Part shown: piece after piece, positions 7,795-8,776 of the stretch | Position numbering within the stretch: position 1 is the stretch's first letter | Layout of the letters: the number at the start of each line of letters is the position of its first letter | The notes under the pieces: generated by a model | What the model was told of the DNA's origin: nothing | Seen by the model: only the letters and a program-made list of their open reading frames with translations | The model's database searches: none | From: Bdellovibrionaceae bacterium UBA5009 | GTDB taxonomy: Bacteria > Bdellovibrionota > Bdellovibrionia > Bdellovibrionales > Bdellovibrionaceae | Length of the DNA stretch: 8,776 nucleotides | NCBI GenBank assembly: GCA_002396665.1 | Contig: DGYJ01000014.1 | Location: 1 to 8,776, forward strand | Direction: 5' to 3' | Position numbers and translations under genes: made by a program

Positions 7795-7820
7795 ATGTTT
7801 TTTAAAAAAATAAAAAACAT
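7795..7820 (-). repeat. Perfect 10-bp inverted repeat directly after the nuclease stop codon, possible weak terminator
   Basis: The arms ATGTTTTTTA and TAAAAAACAT are exact reverse complements separated by 6 nt, and the repeat abuts the TAA stop at 7821..7823. Its position fits transcript-end formation for the nuclease unit. However, each arm has only one G or C, and no run of U follows the stem on the minus-strand transcript, so it is not a classical intrinsic terminator. It could instead protect the mRNA 3' end or be a chance result of A+T richness. Confidence 0.4.
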
Positions 7821-8384
7821 TTAAGGCATATATTGTGAATTAGTTTTACACTGCTTTATTTTGGGATGTCTAAAACAGTGAGGGCTCGTAATTTTTTCTT
7901 CCGACCAAAGGCCAATACGCGCCTTTCTCGCCGCCTCTTCAAATTCTTTATACCTTCTTTTAGAATATTTGGGGCTATCAAAAGCCAACCCTTGTTTTAC
8001 CAACTCTTCGTTAACATTAATCCCATTAGAAAAGACCGTACAGGTAATTCGATCATAGGAACGACCGTCGCAAATTAGATCTACATCTCGATCTAGAACT
8101 AAAGAATTAGTAAACTTTAAGGCAATGCTACCATGTTTTTGCTTCAACTCTGGACAATCAATACCCGAAAATCTAACTTTAATTTTTTTGCCGCCTAAAT
8201 ATGTAGAACAAGTGTCACCATCATGACATTTTTTAATTTTAACTGATTGGATTTTTTTTAAACTTTTCGTTAATGCATTATTTGGAAAAATCGCCATGAC
8301 AAAAAAGCATAAAATGGACAGAATCAAAAAAAAATTTTGATTTTCAATCGACTTTACTAAAGACCTTTTATTTCCAGTATCCAT
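7821..8384 (-). CDS. Exported staphylococcal-nuclease (SNase/thermonuclease) family protein
   Basis: This 187-residue protein is predicted to hydrolyse phosphodiester bonds in DNA or RNA with a divalent metal, outside the cytoplasm. Residues 18-33 form a hydrophobic signal segment after a Lys/Arg-containing n-region; cleavage near residues 37-39 (NNALT) is plausible. The nuclease fold runs from about 45 to 162. D57 (DGDT), R71, D76 and E79 (RFSGIDCPE) reproduce the spacing of D21, R35, D40 and E43 of the staphylococcal enzyme, and R112 (SYDR) fits R87. The family signatures NEELVKQGLAF and ARKARIGLW follow. Seven cysteines in the mature part suggest disulfides. The ATG overlaps the upstream gene by 17 nt, which suggests translational coupling; its own ribosome site (AAAGA) is weak. 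No lipobox is present, so it is soluble periplasmic, secreted or signal-anchored. DNA scavenging is the likely role. No link to the RHS gene is shown. Confidence 0.9.
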   Translation of the reverse strand: MDTGNKRSLVKSIENQNFFLILSILCFFVMAIFPNNALTKSLKKIQSVKIKKCHDGDTCSTYLGGKKIKVRFSGIDCPELKQKHGSIALKFTNSLVLDRDVDLICDGRSYDRITCTVFSNGINVNEELVKQGLAFDSPKYSKRRYKEFEEAARKARIGLWSEEKITSPHCFRHPKIKQCKTNSQYMP

Positions 8385-8776
8385 TTACATTCTTTATTTC
8401 ATAACTATCAAAATATTGGTATCTATCTGTCCAGATCACATTCTGACATGATTTTGAATCTATAATTATGTCGCTTGAAAAACTAGTACTATCTAATCTT
8501 CCATATTTCTCCAACGAATATGAACTAGACCTACCTTTATACTTTCCAGAAACAGAAAAAGTATATCTTAATAAAGGAGATTTCTCATTATTACAAATTC
8601 TAAATTCGATGCTACTTTCTAAATTTTCTTTATTCATTTTATCACGAAGTTGACTATTTAAATTTTCAAATATCATTTCGACCTCACTAACAGAATTTCG
8701 CTCGCTTTCGGAAAGTTTACTCAAAAATTCATCTTCAAGGCCATTCACCTCAAATGATTTCTTTATAAATCGTAAG
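8368..8776 (-). CDS. Unrecognised protein, 3' part (5' end beyond window)
   Basis: The minus-strand frame is open from the right edge to the TAA at 8368..8370, leaving about 135 residues and ending NVNGYWK. A GTG at 8748..8746 is in frame but has no good ribosome site. The frame continues upstream of it without a stop (LRFIKKSFE), so that codon is probably an internal valine and the true start probably lies outside the window. The visible part starts with a Glu/Ser-rich, probably helical segment, then has beta-type alternation with many Ser, Tyr and Lys (SGKYKGRSSSYSLEKYG) and two cysteines. There is no membrane segment in the visible part. The last 17 nt overlap the start of the nuclease gene in another frame, so the two are likely one transcription unit. 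I do not recognise the family and give no function. Composition is as A+T-rich as the nuclease gene. Confidence 0.7.
   Translation of the reverse strand, partial: LRFIKKSFEVNGLEDEFLSKLSESERNSVSEVEMIFENLNSQLRDKMNKENLESSIEFRICNNEKSPLLRYTFSVSGKYKGRSSSYSLEKYGRLDSTSFSSDIIIDSKSCQNVIWTDRYQYFDSYEIKNVNGYWK

Larger units (their letters stand above)
7418..7820. other. Gene-free spacer between the nuclease gene and the RHS gene
   Basis: These 403 nt contain no plausible gene on either strand. The spacer must hold the RHS promoter unless transcription reads through from the nuclease gene, but I found no convincing -35/-10 pair. It carries an A+T-rich perfect inverted repeat at the nuclease end. It also has five copies of AAGCA or its complement TGCTT between 7683 and 7786, and TTGAAC-type motifs at 7524-7530, 7594-7599 and 7603-7609. 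No RNA gene or riboswitch is recognisable. The RHS leader may be long and untranslated. Confidence 0.6.

Noticed and set aside
7866..8078. Plus-strand open frame of 70 codons opposite the nuclease gene
   Set aside because: It is antisense to the conserved nuclease coding region and has no recognisable motif.
8286..8330. Lipoprotein signal in the nuclease (Cys26 in the hydrophobic segment)
   Set aside because: The residues before Cys26 (S-I-L) do not fit a lipobox, which needs a small residue at -1, so it is treated as an ordinary signal segment.
8746..8748. GTG at 8748 as the true start of the right-edge gene
   Set aside because: The frame stays open to the window edge, and no good Shine-Dalgarno sequence precedes the GTG, so it is more likely internal.
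1..8776. tRNA, rRNA, CRISPR array, insertion sequence or integrase
   Set aside because: I saw no regularly spaced direct repeats, terminal inverted repeats with a transposase, or structured RNA pattern in the window.

Overview
The window is A+T-rich bacterial DNA. All four coding regions I can support lie on the minus strand, so transcription reads from right to left. The flanking genes are very A+T-rich: I counted about 29% G+C over the first 480 bases. Parts of the large central gene reach about 50%. The giant secreted RHS/YD protein, the Sec-exported nuclease and the low G+C suggest a Gram-negative environmental bacterium. A Bdellovibrio-like lineage (Bdellovibrionota) is my best guess from general familiarity with such proteins, but nothing here proves it.

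Layout in transcription order: (1) The right edge holds the 3' part of an unrecognised gene (8368..8776), open to the window edge. (2) It overlaps by 17 nt a small exported staphylococcal-nuclease-family gene (7821..8384) with all key catalytic residues in place. (3) A 403-nt gap without genes (7418..7820) holds an A+T-rich perfect inverted repeat just after the nuclease and some short repeated motifs. (4) An intact 2305-codon gene (500..7417) encodes a giant RHS/YD-repeat protein. (5) Nine nucleotides beyond its stop, an unrecognised cytoplasmic-looking protein begins (490 down to the left edge, truncated).

The giant protein is the centre of interest. In order it has: a Sec signal peptide, a beta-rich N-terminal domain, a PKD domain, an Ig-like domain, a second PKD domain, a carboxypeptidase-regulatory (transthyretin-like) domain, a long beta-rich module, a six-bladed NHL propeller, a YD-repeat shell, an RHS core ending in DPEGL, and an 85-residue variable tail. 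The transthyretin-like / beta module / NHL / YD-shell order is the one known from animal teneurins and their bacterial relatives. The tail has a glycine-zipper hydrophobic stretch followed by five cysteines, and I do not recognise it as any named toxin.

Best interpretation (inference): an exported polymorphic-toxin-like RHS protein with an uncharacterised C-terminal effector, followed by a translationally coupled partner that could be its immunity protein. The nuclease and its upstream neighbour appear to be a separate transcription unit.
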